Shown here piece by piece: positions 54,856-63,960 of a stretch of 64,000 bases of DNA. The position numbers and the translations under genes are program-made. The notes under the pieces were generated by a model that saw only the letters and a list, made by a program, of their open reading frames with translations, searched no databases and was not told the origin of the DNA. Numbering within the stretch: the stretch's first letter is position 1; every line of letters starts with the position of its first letter. The stretch lies in assembly GCA_965242905.1 (NCBI GenBank), contig CBDETM010000002.1:806001-870000 (forward strand). The letters run 5' to 3'. The stretch is from Bin5 sp965242905. Its GTDB lineage: Bacteria > Chloroflexota > Anaerolineae > Caldilineales > Caldilineaceae.

Positions 54856-56154
54856 ATGAATACAAAAGAATTAGTGAGTCGAACCGTCATTTGGGTCGAG
54901 ACGGCCCTGGCCGGTTCACTTTCGCCCTCTGTGCGCCGTGTCATGCACATCGAGCTTTCGATGTCGCTGGCTTACGGCGTTTTTTATGCATGTATTATCC
55001 CGTTTACGCAGGTTGTGCTGCGACGTCAGGGCGCCACGGTTGATATGCTGGCGCTGTATACAGCCCTGCTTTTTGTCGGCTCGGTCTTCACGTCATTCAG
55101 CATCGTGTTGATGCGGCGGCGGCGTACGATCAACATTATTGTATTCTGCTGGCTGCTGGGGCGTTCGCTCTTTTTGCTGACGGCGTTCGTGACGGGCGCG
55201 GTGCAGCTGATGGCGATTGGGATCGTGTTCTGGCTGTTGGAAGCGTTTGTGATCCCGGCCTATACGCGGGTGATCCAGAAGATTTATCCTGAGAGCGGGC
55301 GGGGTAAGGTGATGTCGACGGTGCGGATGGGGCGCGTTTCGATCATCCTGTTGGTCACGCCATTGGCAGGGTGGGCTTTGGACAGGGTAGGGTACCAGGT
55401 CCTCTTCCCGATTGGTGCGCTATTCGGCATTCTGGCCACATATCTGTTCACGCGCATTGACCTCGACGAGGGGGAGTTGCCGCCGCGCCAGACGAAGACT
55501 TTTTCCGATCTGTGGCAGATTGTGCGCAGCGACAGGAATTTCGCCGTCTACCTGGTCAGTTACTCGCTTTTCGGGCTGGGAGGGCTGCTAAGCTGGCCGC
55601 TATACCCGGTCGTGCAGGTGGACCGCCTGCAGCTCTCGTATTCTGATATTGGATTGCTGGGCCTGGTGGAGTCAATCACCTGGTTTTTCAGCTATCTTGT
55701 GTGGGGACGGACGATCGACAAGCGGGGCGGTCTATTCGTCGTACGGGCTATCGCGGCGCTCTCGATCGTGACGCCGCTCACTTACATGTCGGCACAAAGC
55801 CTGTGGATGTTGATGCCTTCGGCTATTGCGCGGGGTCTGGGGATGGCGGGCTTCGAGCTGGGGCGGATCAGCGCGGGCATCCAGCTGGCTGACCCGGAAC
55901 GGGTGACGGAGTATGCGGCGATCCAGTCGACGGTGGTGGGGCTGCGGGGACTGGTGGCGCCGCTGGTGACGGTTGGGCTGTTGCGACTGGGTGCGCCGCA
56001 CAGCGCGGTCTTTTTGCTGAGTGTGGCTTTCCTGGTGATGGGTTGGGTGATGTTTGGGCGGGTGACGGCGCCGACGCCGGGGGATGAGGAGTACAGGGAG
56101 AGGCAGAGGTTGCGGTACCGGTGGCCGTTCAGGCGGCGGATTTCGCGGGTGTGA
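54856..56154 (+). CDS. MFS transporter
   Basis: About 432 residues from the ATG at 54856 (CTGGAGCAAAG site). Twelve predicted helices, e.g. MSLAYGVFYACIIPFTQVVL, LYTALLFVGSVFTSFSIVLM, FCWLLGRSLFLLTAFV, IILLVTPLAGWALDRVGYQV, LLGLVESITWFFSYLVWG and a final FLLSVAFLVMGWVMFG. MFS loop motif near VWGRTIDKRGG. A drug or sugar porter; no substrate clue. The Arg-rich tail (RYRWPFRRRISRV) is cytoplasmic. Confidence 0.85.
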   Translation: MNTKELVSRTVIWVETALAGSLSPSVRRVMHIELSMSLAYGVFYACIIPFTQVVLRRQGATVDMLALYTALLFVGSVFTSFSIVLMRRRRTINIIVFCWLLGRSLFLLTAFVTGAVQLMAIGIVFWLLEAFVIPAYTRVIQKIYPESGRGKVMSTVRMGRVSIILLVTPLAGWALDRVGYQVLFPIGALFGILATYLFTRIDLDEGELPPRQTKTFSDLWQIVRSDRNFAVYLVSYSLFGLGGLLSWPLYPVVQVDRLQLSYSDIGLLGLVESITWFFSYLVWGRTIDKRGGLFVVRAIAALSIVTPLTYMSAQSLWMLMPSAIARGLGMAGFELGRISAGIQLADPERVTEYAAIQSTVVGLRGLVAPLVTVGLLRLGAPHSAVFLLSVAFLVMGWVMFGRVTAPTPGDEEYRERQRLRYRWPFRRRISRV

Positions 56155-56431
56155 TGTTTGTCTCCCGTGAATTGACTTGTCCACCATCTACTGGGACTGG
56201 TAGTATGGCGGCATCGGTAACAGCGCATTGGTCTTGAGACCAGCTCTTGATGGGGCGAAACAGCATCTGCGGGGCGCACGTTAAGTGAAATAGACAGGTA
56301 CGGACTTCGTCGAGTCCCAACGAGCACTTGTCAAAGTGCAAGGGACGTCAGCCTGCCCTGAGCGCGGGCATTTCGGACATCCAGATCCGCCCGGGTAAGA
56401 ATGACGAAATGGGGAACGCAGGAACCTCAAT

Positions 56432-58012
56432 ATGTGCGAACACGAGACTACCGAAATCCAGGGTCTTCATTGGGGTGACCCGCCAGACTTTCGCGTTTCG
56501 GTAAAAAACTTCGGGCCTATCGAGAGTGGAGCAGTAGACTTACGCCCTTTGACAGTTCTTGTTGGTCCCAGCAACACCGGAAAAACTTACTTCGCCGTAT
56601 TGGTTTATGCGTTGCGGCAAATAATGGGTGGATTTCGACGGCTACCGGTCATAGATCATGAAAGGCGTCCTTTTTTTGATTTAGATTCGAACCTGCCAGG
56701 AGGGTATGCCTTCACCAAGGAGGATATCCAAGATTTTAGGGCGAAACTGGATGCAGAGGGTAGGCAGTTCAAATTCTCGGACTTTCCCATTAATCTGCAA
56801 GATACCGCCTGGATCACCATAGGAGATCCTTTTTCTTTGGGTGAATTCATTGGAATTGAACTGGAGCGCTGCTTCGATCTTGAATCAGTTTCTGAACTGG
56901 TCCGGTTGCCCGCAAGCGCGAAAATGGAGATTTCCCTAAGGGCCAGTGAGGCGAAGCAAGATCTGTGGAGCTACGCGTTGTGTGTTACTGATTCTGGTTT
57001 ATCTACAGATGGCAAAGTCGAAGACATTGTACTTCTCCCAAAGGGATGGTCAGCTGAAGAGCTAGGAATCAGGCGAGAACTGCAGCAATTTCAACAGTTG
57101 CTTGAGGACTCCCTTAGAGAAGATGCTTGGATAACAAGCCCTTTTATTCTTGACTCTTTTGAAAAGCACCTCGCTAGTGCTGCGGGCTGGCATGGTGAAA
57201 CTCATTACTTGCCGGCCGCCCGTAGTGGCATTATGCAGAGCCACCGCGTTATCGCCAGCTCTCTAGTAGCGCGGTCAACTCGCGTCGGAATGGAGCGCTT
57301 TCCAGAGCTTCCTACCTTTTCGGGCATGATATCAGATTTCTTGCAAAAATTGATCCTTTTTGAGGAAGACCGTAGTAGCGTGGGTTCAATGGCCAAGGCC
57401 GCGGATGCTTTAGAGCGAGAAACACTTGCAGGGCGGATCAGGTCGAATCGAGCCATCGCAGGGGGATATCCGGAGTTTGTCTACCGGCCCTGGGAGACCG
57501 AGAAGGACATACGGCTGGCGCGGGCGTCGTCAATGGTGACCGAACTCGCCCCGGTTGTGCTGTTTCTACGAGGCATCGTTTCCGCTGGCGACATGCTTAT
57601 TATTGAAGAACCTGAAGCACATCTGCATCCCGCTGCTCAGACGCAGATGGCCCGGACCTTGGCTCGCCTCGTTCGCGCTGGCGTAAAGGTAGTCGTAACC
57701 ACCCACAGCGACTGGCTTCTGATGGAACTCGCTAATCTGATGCGCGAGGGGGAATTAGAGGGACTATCGAAGGAACATGATAGCGATTCAGCCGAATCAG
57801 TTTCGCTCCTGCCTGAGGAGGTAGGAGTCTGGCTATTTCGCGAGCAAGACGATTCTTCCGGTTCGACGATTGAAGAGATACCGTTTGATAGGATTGAAGG
57901 GATTGAGCCGGAGGAATACGAAAGCGTTGCGGAAGCGCTCTACAACCGGTCAGCGGCACTGCAGAACCAGTTCCAGGAACTAGCAGGAGCCGCTGCGCGT
58001 GAGCAGGGGTGA
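56432..58012 (+). CDS. AAA/ABC-type ATPase (OLD/RecF-like), partner of a nuclease
   Basis: 526 residues. FRVSVKNFGPIESGAVDLRP is the N-terminal strand pair of SMC/RecF-like ATPases; Walker A GPSNTGKT (45-52); a helical insert region (about 90-370) includes HYLPAARSGIMQSHRV; Walker B LIIEEPEAHLHP (389-400); H-loop VVVTTHSDWLLMELA. No Toprim domain, unlike OLD. The C-terminus overlaps the nuclease-like gene by 14 bp. GC is distinctly lower than in the surrounding DNA. In known defence pairs (Septu, Gabija-like, PARIS-like) such ATPases gate an effector; this is inference. Confidence 0.85.
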   Translation: MCEHETTEIQGLHWGDPPDFRVSVKNFGPIESGAVDLRPLTVLVGPSNTGKTYFAVLVYALRQIMGGFRRLPVIDHERRPFFDLDSNLPGGYAFTKEDIQDFRAKLDAEGRQFKFSDFPINLQDTAWITIGDPFSLGEFIGIELERCFDLESVSELVRLPASAKMEISLRASEAKQDLWSYALCVTDSGLSTDGKVEDIVLLPKGWSAEELGIRRELQQFQQLLEDSLREDAWITSPFILDSFEKHLASAAGWHGETHYLPAARSGIMQSHRVIASSLVARSTRVGMERFPELPTFSGMISDFLQKLILFEEDRSSVGSMAKAADALERETLAGRIRSNRAIAGGYPEFVYRPWETEKDIRLARASSMVTELAPVVLFLRGIVSAGDMLIIEEPEAHLHPAAQTQMARTLARLVRAGVKVVVTTHSDWLLMELANLMREGELEGLSKEHDSDSAESVSLLPEEVGVWLFREQDDSSGSTIEEIPFDRIEGIEPEEYESVAEALYNRSAALQNQFQELAGAAAREQG

Positions 58013-58481
58013 AGTCCTAGACACGATCAGGTCCAGAGTAGGGGAAGAGAATCTTAGCCGGTCGCACCGACGTGAGGGTTGCCGGGTTTATTTGGATGGC
58101 GTGCCTTCGCCACGAATTACGGTGGACGCAGATCGCGCGTTTCCCGACCACTCGCTTGAAGGAAGTCGATGCGACTTGGTAATATTTCTGGTCGACACAG
58201 ACGGCAAGCTCCTTACGGTACCGGCGGAGTTGAAGGCCGGGAATGTAGATGCATCTGAAGTACATGGGCAGTTGCAGCAAGGGGCAAACTTCGCTGTACG
58301 CGTCGCGCTGAGAGGTATGGAATCCAAACTTATTCCTGTAGTGTTCTACGGCAAACGAATCCACCCAAAGCAACTCCGTACGCTGAACCGCCTCAAAGTA
58401 AATTTTCGAGGCCAACGACTAACAATCAAGATTGCACGTTGTAATCGCCGAGGGAATCTGGCCGATTCGCTCAAGGGGTAA
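57999..58481 (+). CDS. small PD-(D/E)XK-like nuclease, effector candidate
   Basis: 160 residues, GTG start inside the ATPase gene's end. RCDLVIFLVDTDGKLLTVPAELKAG gives D59, then E77-L-K79, the spacing of a PD-(D/E)XK active site, and a helix with Q91 (EVHGQLQQGANF) follows as in the RecB-type QxxxY group. The C-terminal half is basic (KRIHPKQLRTLNRLKVNFRG), good for nucleic-acid binding. The family is not one I can name. Gene overlap and shared low GC tie it to the ATPase as one unit. Confidence 0.75.
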   Translation: MSRGEVLDTIRSRVGEENLSRSHRREGCRVYLDGVPSPRITVDADRAFPDHSLEGSRCDLVIFLVDTDGKLLTVPAELKAGNVDASEVHGQLQQGANFAVRVALRGMESKLIPVVFYGKRIHPKQLRTLNRLKVNFRGQRLTIKIARCNRRGNLADSLKG

Positions 58482-58487
58482 CAGGCA

Positions 58488-58588
58488 GTCGTTGACGATA
58501 AAATGATCCAAAATTTGCGGGCCCGGGAGGGCACCCACGAGGGGTGCCCCTACAGTGGGATGGCTGGCTGGAGGGAAATGTCAACGAC
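58488..58588. repeat. inverted repeat flanking a GGGCACCC element
   Basis: GTCGTTGAC (58488-58496) and GTCAACGAC (58580-58588) flank the palindrome at 58529 (GGGCACCC-ACGA-GGGGTGCCC). Could be a small composite element or a terminator of the ATPase-nuclease unit. Confidence 0.6.
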
Positions 58589-58677
58589 ACCAGTTGTGTC
58601 TCGGTTTGCCCCGTCTTACTGAGCGAAGTTGCAGCTCAACATCAGAATTGCCTCAGTAATCCACAGAAAGGAACTCC

Positions 58678-59778
58678 ATGAATACTTATCGTGCCGGGCT
58701 GGTTGGTTGCGGTCGGATTGGGACTCTTTGGGAGACGGACCCGCCGACGCCGCTTACGCATGCGGGCGGGGTGGCGGTGTGTGCGCAGACGGAGCTGGTG
58801 GCGGGGGCGAGCCGGGGGAACGAGCATCTGCAGGTGTTTGGGAAGATGTGGGATGTGGACGCTCTTTACCTGGACTACCGGGAGATGCTGGAGAAGGAGA
58901 AGCTGGATATTGTGTGCGTGGCGACGCATCCGGGGCTGCACCGGGACATTGTCGAGGCGGCGGTTGAGAACGGGGCGAAGGGCATTCTGTGTGAGAAGCC
59001 GCTGGCGCTGAGTCTGGAGGATGGGGACGCGATCGTGGCGGCGTGCCGGAGCACGGGGTGTGTGCTTTCGGTGAACCATTCGCGGCGCTGGAACCCGGCT
59101 TTCATCAAGGCGAAGGAGATGCTGGATGACGGCGCCATTGGCGATCTGATTTCGATGCTGGGCATCTGCCAAGGGGTGAAGCCGTTTCCGGCGTGGACTG
59201 CGGACGAAGAGGGGCCGTTGATCCACGACGCGGTGCACACGTTTGACTTGTTCAGGATATATGCGGGCGATGTCAAGTCGGTGATAGGGACAGCCCACCG
59301 ACGGCACCGGCACGAATTCAGGGTGGAAGATATAAGCGACGCGATCTTCAGCTTTCATTCCGGGGTGAGCGCGGTCAGTATGGCCAATGAGCTGACCCGT
59401 TATGCGCGGTTCGGACTTGAACTGCAGGGGACAGACGGCGTAATCAGTCTTGAGTATGCGGGGAACCAGTGGCTGCTGGGCGTGGACACGACGGACCGCC
59501 TGAATGAGCCGGATCCCCGGATTGAGTGGTATACGCTGGAGCCACAGCCGTTTCCGGCGATTGAGGAAGCGAGCTCGATCCAGCTGGCGGTGGAGGAGTT
59601 GGTGCGCTGCATCGAGGACGGGGGCGAGCCGAGCTCGAACGGAGAGGACGGGGTGGCGTCGCTGGAGATGGTGATGGGTATATACGAGTCGCAGCGGCAG
59701 GGGAACCGGCCGGTGGAGCTGCCGCTGGCCGACCGCTCGTCGCAGTTGTACATGTTGCGGGACGAAGGGCACTTCTAA
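58678..59778 (+). CDS. Gfo/Idh/MocA-family oxidoreductase (7)
   Basis: 366 residues, AAAGGAACTCC site. YRAGLVGCGRIGTLWETDPP, ILCEKPLALSLEDG and PLIHDAVHTFDLFRIYAGD carry all motifs. It opens the last gene group; 30 bp before the GH32-like gene, likely cotranscribed. Confidence 0.88.
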   Translation: MNTYRAGLVGCGRIGTLWETDPPTPLTHAGGVAVCAQTELVAGASRGNEHLQVFGKMWDVDALYLDYREMLEKEKLDIVCVATHPGLHRDIVEAAVENGAKGILCEKPLALSLEDGDAIVAACRSTGCVLSVNHSRRWNPAFIKAKEMLDDGAIGDLISMLGICQGVKPFPAWTADEEGPLIHDAVHTFDLFRIYAGDVKSVIGTAHRRHRHEFRVEDISDAIFSFHSGVSAVSMANELTRYARFGLELQGTDGVISLEYAGNQWLLGVDTTDRLNEPDPRIEWYTLEPQPFPAIEEASSIQLAVEELVRCIEDGGEPSSNGEDGVASLEMVMGIYESQRQGNRPVELPLADRSSQLYMLRDEGHF

Positions 59779-59808
59779 GACAGTCTTTGCCAGGAAAGAG
59801 GGTCCGAA

Positions 59809-61290
59809 ATGAAACATCTCTTTATCGACGATCACGAGGTCGAGGCGATCGACAATCTGGCGCGCAAGCTGCACCAGCCGCAGAAGGCGCGTGAAAATGT
59901 CGTGATCCGGCCGGAGTACCGCTGGGAGAACAACTCGATCCAGGTTCGGACTTCGCCGGTGTGGCTGCCGGACGAGGGGATCTTCAAGATGATCTACCTG
60001 ACCGGCGCGGAGGGGCTGGATCCCGAAGTCAAGCTGGATGGTACGGGCGCGGCGGCCGTCGTTGAGAGGTACGCCTGTTACGCCACTTCGGAGGACGGCG
60101 TGAACTGGGAGAAGCCCTTCCTGGGCCTGTACGACTATCCTGCGCAGACCTGGCGGGGCACACCGGTTGGCTTAGAGAACAACATCCTGCCCAGCGCGCA
60201 AGGCATGCTGCAGGGGCCGGTACACGATCCGCATGATCCGGACCCGAGCCGGCGGTTCAAGGGGTTGCGATACGGGGAGAGTGAACTGCGCTCGATGGTG
60301 TCGGGAGACTTCCTGCACTGGGAAGAGCTGGATGTTCCGTCTCTGCACAGTCATGACGAGTCGCACCTCACCTATGACGAGACAGAGAGGCTGTTCATAG
60401 CGGCGGCCAAACGGAACGGGCCTTACGGTCGTTCCTTTCAGCTGTACACGAGCAAGAATTTCGCTGACTGGGAGGAGCACGGGCTGATCTTTCATGCCGA
60501 TCAGACCGATCAGGAGAACGGTTTTGAACGGCTGCAGAAGTTCTTCGACGACCCGGCCTACCGCAGCCCGATCTATAACCGGCCGGAGGAGTGGCGTACG
60601 GACGTCTACAACTTCCCCATATTTCCGTATGAGGGGCTTTACCTGGCGACGCCGGTGATGCACCATTGGGCGGGGAAACATCCGCCGATGTATGAGAACG
60701 TAGACAGCCGCAAGTCGGTGGAACTGGCATCGAGCCGCAATCTGCTGGATTGGGAGCGGGTGGCGGGTCGGGCGCCGTTTTTGGAGCTATCGCCGGTGAG
60801 TGACGGCGAGACGTATGATACGGGGCAGATCGTAGTTCTGAACAGGCCTGTGGAGAGGAACAACGAGCTGTGGTTCTACTATATGGGCTTCCGGTATCGT
60901 AATCTTTCGATTGAGGACCTCCTGAACAGGCGTTACCTGGATGGCAGCGCAATGTGCATGGCGCGGCTGCGGATGGACGGGTTCGTTTCGCTCAAGGGAG
61001 GCATTGAGTGGGGGTCGGTTCTGACGAAACCGATCGAGGTCAGCGGCGACAACCTGCGTGTGAACGCGGATTCATGGCGGGGCCGGGTAATCGCCGAAGT
61101 GATAGATGCCGGTAGCGGGCAGGCTGTAGATGGCTACACGAAGGATGATTGCGTTCCGGTTATGATGGACAGTATTGACGAGTGCGTTCAGTGGCGAGGC
61201 GGGCGCGGGTTGAGGGAGCTGGCGGGGCGGACGGTGCGCTTGCGTTTCCATTTGTGGCAGTCGGAGTTGTACTCCTACTGGTTCAGTTGA
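59809..61290 (+). CDS. glycosidase-like five-bladed propeller protein (GH32/GH43-like)
   Basis: 493 residues, AGGAAAGAGGGTCCGAA site. Repeating propeller-like strands: TSPVWLPDEGIFKMIYLTG, ERYACYATSEDGVNWEKPFL, ESHLTYDETERLFIAAAKRN, YGRSFQLYTSKNFADWEEHG, DTGQIVVLNRPVERNNELWF. The 'W-E-x-P/H' pattern resembles GH32/GH43-type proteins, with a C-terminal sandwich domain. No signal peptide visible. Catalytic acids cannot be assigned with certainty. Partner genes on both sides are oxidoreductases. Confidence 0.75.
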   Translation: MKHLFIDDHEVEAIDNLARKLHQPQKARENVVIRPEYRWENNSIQVRTSPVWLPDEGIFKMIYLTGAEGLDPEVKLDGTGAAAVVERYACYATSEDGVNWEKPFLGLYDYPAQTWRGTPVGLENNILPSAQGMLQGPVHDPHDPDPSRRFKGLRYGESELRSMVSGDFLHWEELDVPSLHSHDESHLTYDETERLFIAAAKRNGPYGRSFQLYTSKNFADWEEHGLIFHADQTDQENGFERLQKFFDDPAYRSPIYNRPEEWRTDVYNFPIFPYEGLYLATPVMHHWAGKHPPMYENVDSRKSVELASSRNLLDWERVAGRAPFLELSPVSDGETYDTGQIVVLNRPVERNNELWFYYMGFRYRNLSIEDLLNRRYLDGSAMCMARLRMDGFVSLKGGIEWGSVLTKPIEVSGDNLRVNADSWRGRVIAEVIDAGSGQAVDGYTKDDCVPVMMDSIDECVQWRGGRGLRELAGRTVRLRFHLWQSELYSYWFS

Positions 61291-61291
61291 G

Positions 61292-61372
61292 GATAATCCG
61301 CGAAGGGCCACGAAGAACATCTCATTTTTATCTGCGAAGAGACGCGAAGGGGCGCGAAGAACACTTTTCAGG
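61292..61372 (+). repeat. GCGAAGG module, copy near 61.3 kb
   Basis: CCGCGAAGGGCCACGAAGAA and TGCGAAGAGACGCGAAGGGG in tandem, without the GAATCAGG half. Confidence 0.65.
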
Positions 61373-61425
61373 GATCATGCGGGTTCTTTGCTCGAGAGAT
61401 AGTGCATTAGAAATGGAGTTTTGTG

Positions 61426-62226
61426 ATGAGACGATTTGAGGGAAAGACGGCTCTGGTTACCGGGGCGTCGCTGGGGATTGGGCGCGGGATCGCGCTGTGC
61501 CTGGCGGAGGAGGGCGCGAATGTGGTGGTGAACTACCGTACTTCGGAGGCGGAAGCCCACAGCGCGGCCGAGGAGATCAGGGAGATGGGCAGTGAGGCGC
61601 TGGTGTGGCAGGCGGACGTTTCGGACCGCAGCGCGATTGCGGCGATGATCGAGGGGGCGGTTGAGCGCTTTGGCCGCCTTGACGTGGCGGTGGCGAATGC
61701 GGCGGTGTCGATCCGGGAGCCGGTGGTGGAGGCGAAGTGGGAGAACGTGATGCGCACGTTTGAAGTGACGCAGTTCGGCGTTTTTCACACGTGCCAACTG
61801 GCGGCGCAGCAGATGCTGAAGCAGCCGCTCACGGGACGCAGCCGGGGCAAGATCGTGATCATCAGCTCGGTGCACGAGGAGATCGCGTTTCCCAGCAGCG
61901 GCGCTTACAACATGTCGAAGGCGGCGATCAATCACCTGGGGCGGACGATGGCGGCGGAGCTGGCAGGGGACCGCATCAATGTCAACGTGATCAATCCTGG
62001 ATGGATCGATACGCCGGGTGAACGCAGCTTTTACAGCGAGGAGGAGATAGCGGAAGGCGGAAAGCGGATTCCCTGGGGGCGGATTGGCGTGCCGGAGGAT
62101 ATTGGCAAGGCGGCGGCCTATCTGGCCAGCGATGATGCGGACTACGCAACCGGCTCGATATTGCGGGTTGACGGGGGGTTTGTGCACGGTCTCGTGCTGC
62201 CGGAGCCGGATGACGGCAGTGGTTAG
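61426..62226 (+). CDS. short-chain dehydrogenase/reductase (SDR)
   Basis: 266 residues from ATG 61426 (GGAGTTTTGTG; GTG 61423 is possible). TGASLGIGRGIA is the cofactor Gly motif, NAAVSI follows; IISSVHEEIAFPSSGAYNMSK supplies Ser, Tyr (Y-x-x-x-K) and Lys; ending NPGWIDTPGE and YATGSILRVDGGF is typical of glucose 1-dehydrogenase-like SDRs. The stop belongs to a TAGTCAGT-type tract. Confidence 0.9.
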   Translation: MRRFEGKTALVTGASLGIGRGIALCLAEEGANVVVNYRTSEAEAHSAAEEIREMGSEALVWQADVSDRSAIAAMIEGAVERFGRLDVAVANAAVSIREPVVEAKWENVMRTFEVTQFGVFHTCQLAAQQMLKQPLTGRSRGKIVIISSVHEEIAFPSSGAYNMSKAAINHLGRTMAAELAGDRINVNVINPGWIDTPGERSFYSEEEIAEGGKRIPWGRIGVPEDIGKAAAYLASDDADYATGSILRVDGGFVHGLVLPEPDDGSG

Positions 62227-62255
62227 TAGTCAGTAGTCAGTAGTCAGTGGTCAGT
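62213..62255 (+). repeat. TAGTCAGT-type tract, copy 11, at a gene end
   Basis: CGGCAGTGGTTAGTAGTCAG and on. It encodes the last residues and stop of the SDR. Confidence 0.8.
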
Positions 62256-62299
62256 AAGGGGTTCGGAGTGAGAAGCTGGCTTCAAGAGGGGAGTGTCGG

Positions 62300-63778
62300 A
62301 TGAGGGTTGCGACGGGTGGGCTGAGTCATGAGAGCAGTACGTTCACGCCGGTACCGACGACGATTGAGAGCTATCGGGAGCGGTTTCTGCTCGAAGGCGA
62401 GGATATACTGAGTACGTTTGCGGGGACGAATACGCCGATCGGGGGCTTTATCGAGGGTGCGGAAGCGCATGACTTCGAGCTGATTCCGACGTTGTTTGGA
62501 GAACCTCACCCGAGCGCGCCGACGCCGCGGCCGCTGTATGACGAACTGTTGGGGCGCATTTTGGACGGGATCGCGAAGGCGATGCCGTTGGACGGCGTGC
62601 TGTTGGAGCTGCACGGGTCGATGTCGGTGGGGGATCTGGACGGGCCCGATGGGCTGGGAGATGCGGAGGGTCATCTGCTAGCGGCGGTGCGGGAGACGGT
62701 CGGTCCTGGGGTGCCGGTTCTGGCGCAGCTCGACATTCATTCGAACGTGTCGCAGCAGATGGTAGAGATGGCGGATGTCCTGATCGGGCGGGAGAGCTAT
62801 CCGGAGGTCGACATGTCGGCGCGCGGCCGCGAGTGTGCGGACGTGCTGGTGCGGATTGTGCGCGAGGGTCTGCGGCCGACGATGGCTTTGCATCAGATTC
62901 CGATGGTCTGGGGGCTTAACCAGGTGACCGCGCATCCGCCAATGCGGAGTGCGATCGCTGAGCTGCACCGGATCGAGTCCTTGCCGGGCGTGGTGTGCGG
63001 CTCGATTGCCACCTGCTTTTTCCTGGCCGACGTGCCGGATATGGGGGCTTCAGTCTACATTGTGACGGACGATGACCAGAAGCTGGCCCAAGCGCTGGCC
63101 GTCCAGTTGGGAGAGTGGATTTACGCACGGCGGGAGGACTGGCAGATGGAGTTGCTGCCGGCGCGTACGGCATTGGAAAGGGCACAGACGGCGGGGCGGT
63201 ACCCGATCATTCTGGCCGATTTGCATGACAACCCGGGCGGCGGTTCGCCGGGCGACAGTACGGGCGTGTTGCAGACTTTTGTCGACATGGGTTTGGAGGA
63301 CGCTTGCGTGCTCTATATTGTCGATCCTGAGGCGGCGGCGATCTGTCACGAGGCGGGCATTGGCGCGCGGCTGGCGCTGGAGGTGGGAGGCAAGTCTTCA
63401 CCGTTGCAGGGGGATCCGGTGTCGATGGAGGTGGAGGTTGCGGCGCTGTCGGACGGGGTATTCCGGTATGACGGGCCGATGTATGCGGGGCTGAGCGGGA
63501 ACATGGGCCTGTCGGCGCACGTAGTTCAGGATGGGATCCACGTGTTGCTGGTGAGCGGACGGGAACAGCCCTTCGATACGGCCTTTGCGCGGACGCTGGG
63601 TTTGGACCCGCGGCAGATGCGGTACATTTGTGTGAAATCGAGCACGCATTTTCGCGCGGGGTTTGAGTCGTGGGCGGGCGCAATCCACGTGGTGGCGGAG
63701 CCGAGCGTCCACAGTTTGCGCGATCTGCCATTCCGGCGTCTTGGCCGCGAGTTGTATCCGTTCACGACGGGGACGTAA
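62300..63778 (+). CDS. M81-family metallopeptidase-like protein (MlrC type)
   Basis: 492 residues, GGGGAGTGTCGG site. Metal ligands and motifs: GGLSHESSTFTP, LLELHGSMSVGDLDGPDGLG, LAQLDIHSNVSQQMVE, ESYPEVDMSARG, ADLHDNPGGGSPGDSTGVLQ. The MlrC/M81 family includes the microcystin-degradation enzyme, but most members have no known substrate. Cytoplasmic. Last gene of the group and followed by a terminator. Confidence 0.9.
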   Translation: MRVATGGLSHESSTFTPVPTTIESYRERFLLEGEDILSTFAGTNTPIGGFIEGAEAHDFELIPTLFGEPHPSAPTPRPLYDELLGRILDGIAKAMPLDGVLLELHGSMSVGDLDGPDGLGDAEGHLLAAVRETVGPGVPVLAQLDIHSNVSQQMVEMADVLIGRESYPEVDMSARGRECADVLVRIVREGLRPTMALHQIPMVWGLNQVTAHPPMRSAIAELHRIESLPGVVCGSIATCFFLADVPDMGASVYIVTDDDQKLAQALAVQLGEWIYARREDWQMELLPARTALERAQTAGRYPIILADLHDNPGGGSPGDSTGVLQTFVDMGLEDACVLYIVDPEAAAICHEAGIGARLALEVGGKSSPLQGDPVSMEVEVAALSDGVFRYDGPMYAGLSGNMGLSAHVVQDGIHVLLVSGREQPFDTAFARTLGLDPRQMRYICVKSSTHFRAGFESWAGAIHVVAEPSVHSLRDLPFRRLGRELYPFTTGT

Positions 63779-63816
63779 GAGCTTTCTCGGAAGGGAAAAA
63801 CTGGCAGAAGGGCGAG

Positions 63817-63851
63817 GGTGGGAGGCGCGGTTGCGTCTCCCACCTTTGTTT
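63817..63851 (+). terminator. rho-independent terminator after the MlrC-type gene
   Basis: 12-bp stem GGTGGGAGGCGC-GGTT-GCGTCTCCCACC (one G-T pair) followed by TTTGTTTATT. Confidence 0.85.
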
Positions 63852-63887
63852 ATTCTGCCACCTTTTTTGGGGAAATGCGGAGGAGAG

Positions 63888-63960
63888 CGCCCCCGGTAGG
63901 AGTCGAACCTACGGCCAAAGGTTTAGGAAACCTCTGCTCTATCCTCTGAGCTACGGGGGC
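63888..63960 (-). tRNA. tRNA-Arg (CCU)
   Basis: 73-nt cloverleaf: acceptor GCCCCCG/CGGGGGC with discriminator G, D-stem GCTC/GAGC, anticodon stem GAGGT/ACCTT with loop TTCCTAA (anticodon CCU), and T-arm GTTCGACTCC. CCA is not encoded. It is placed at the right end of an accessory region, a common integration site. Confidence 0.95.
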
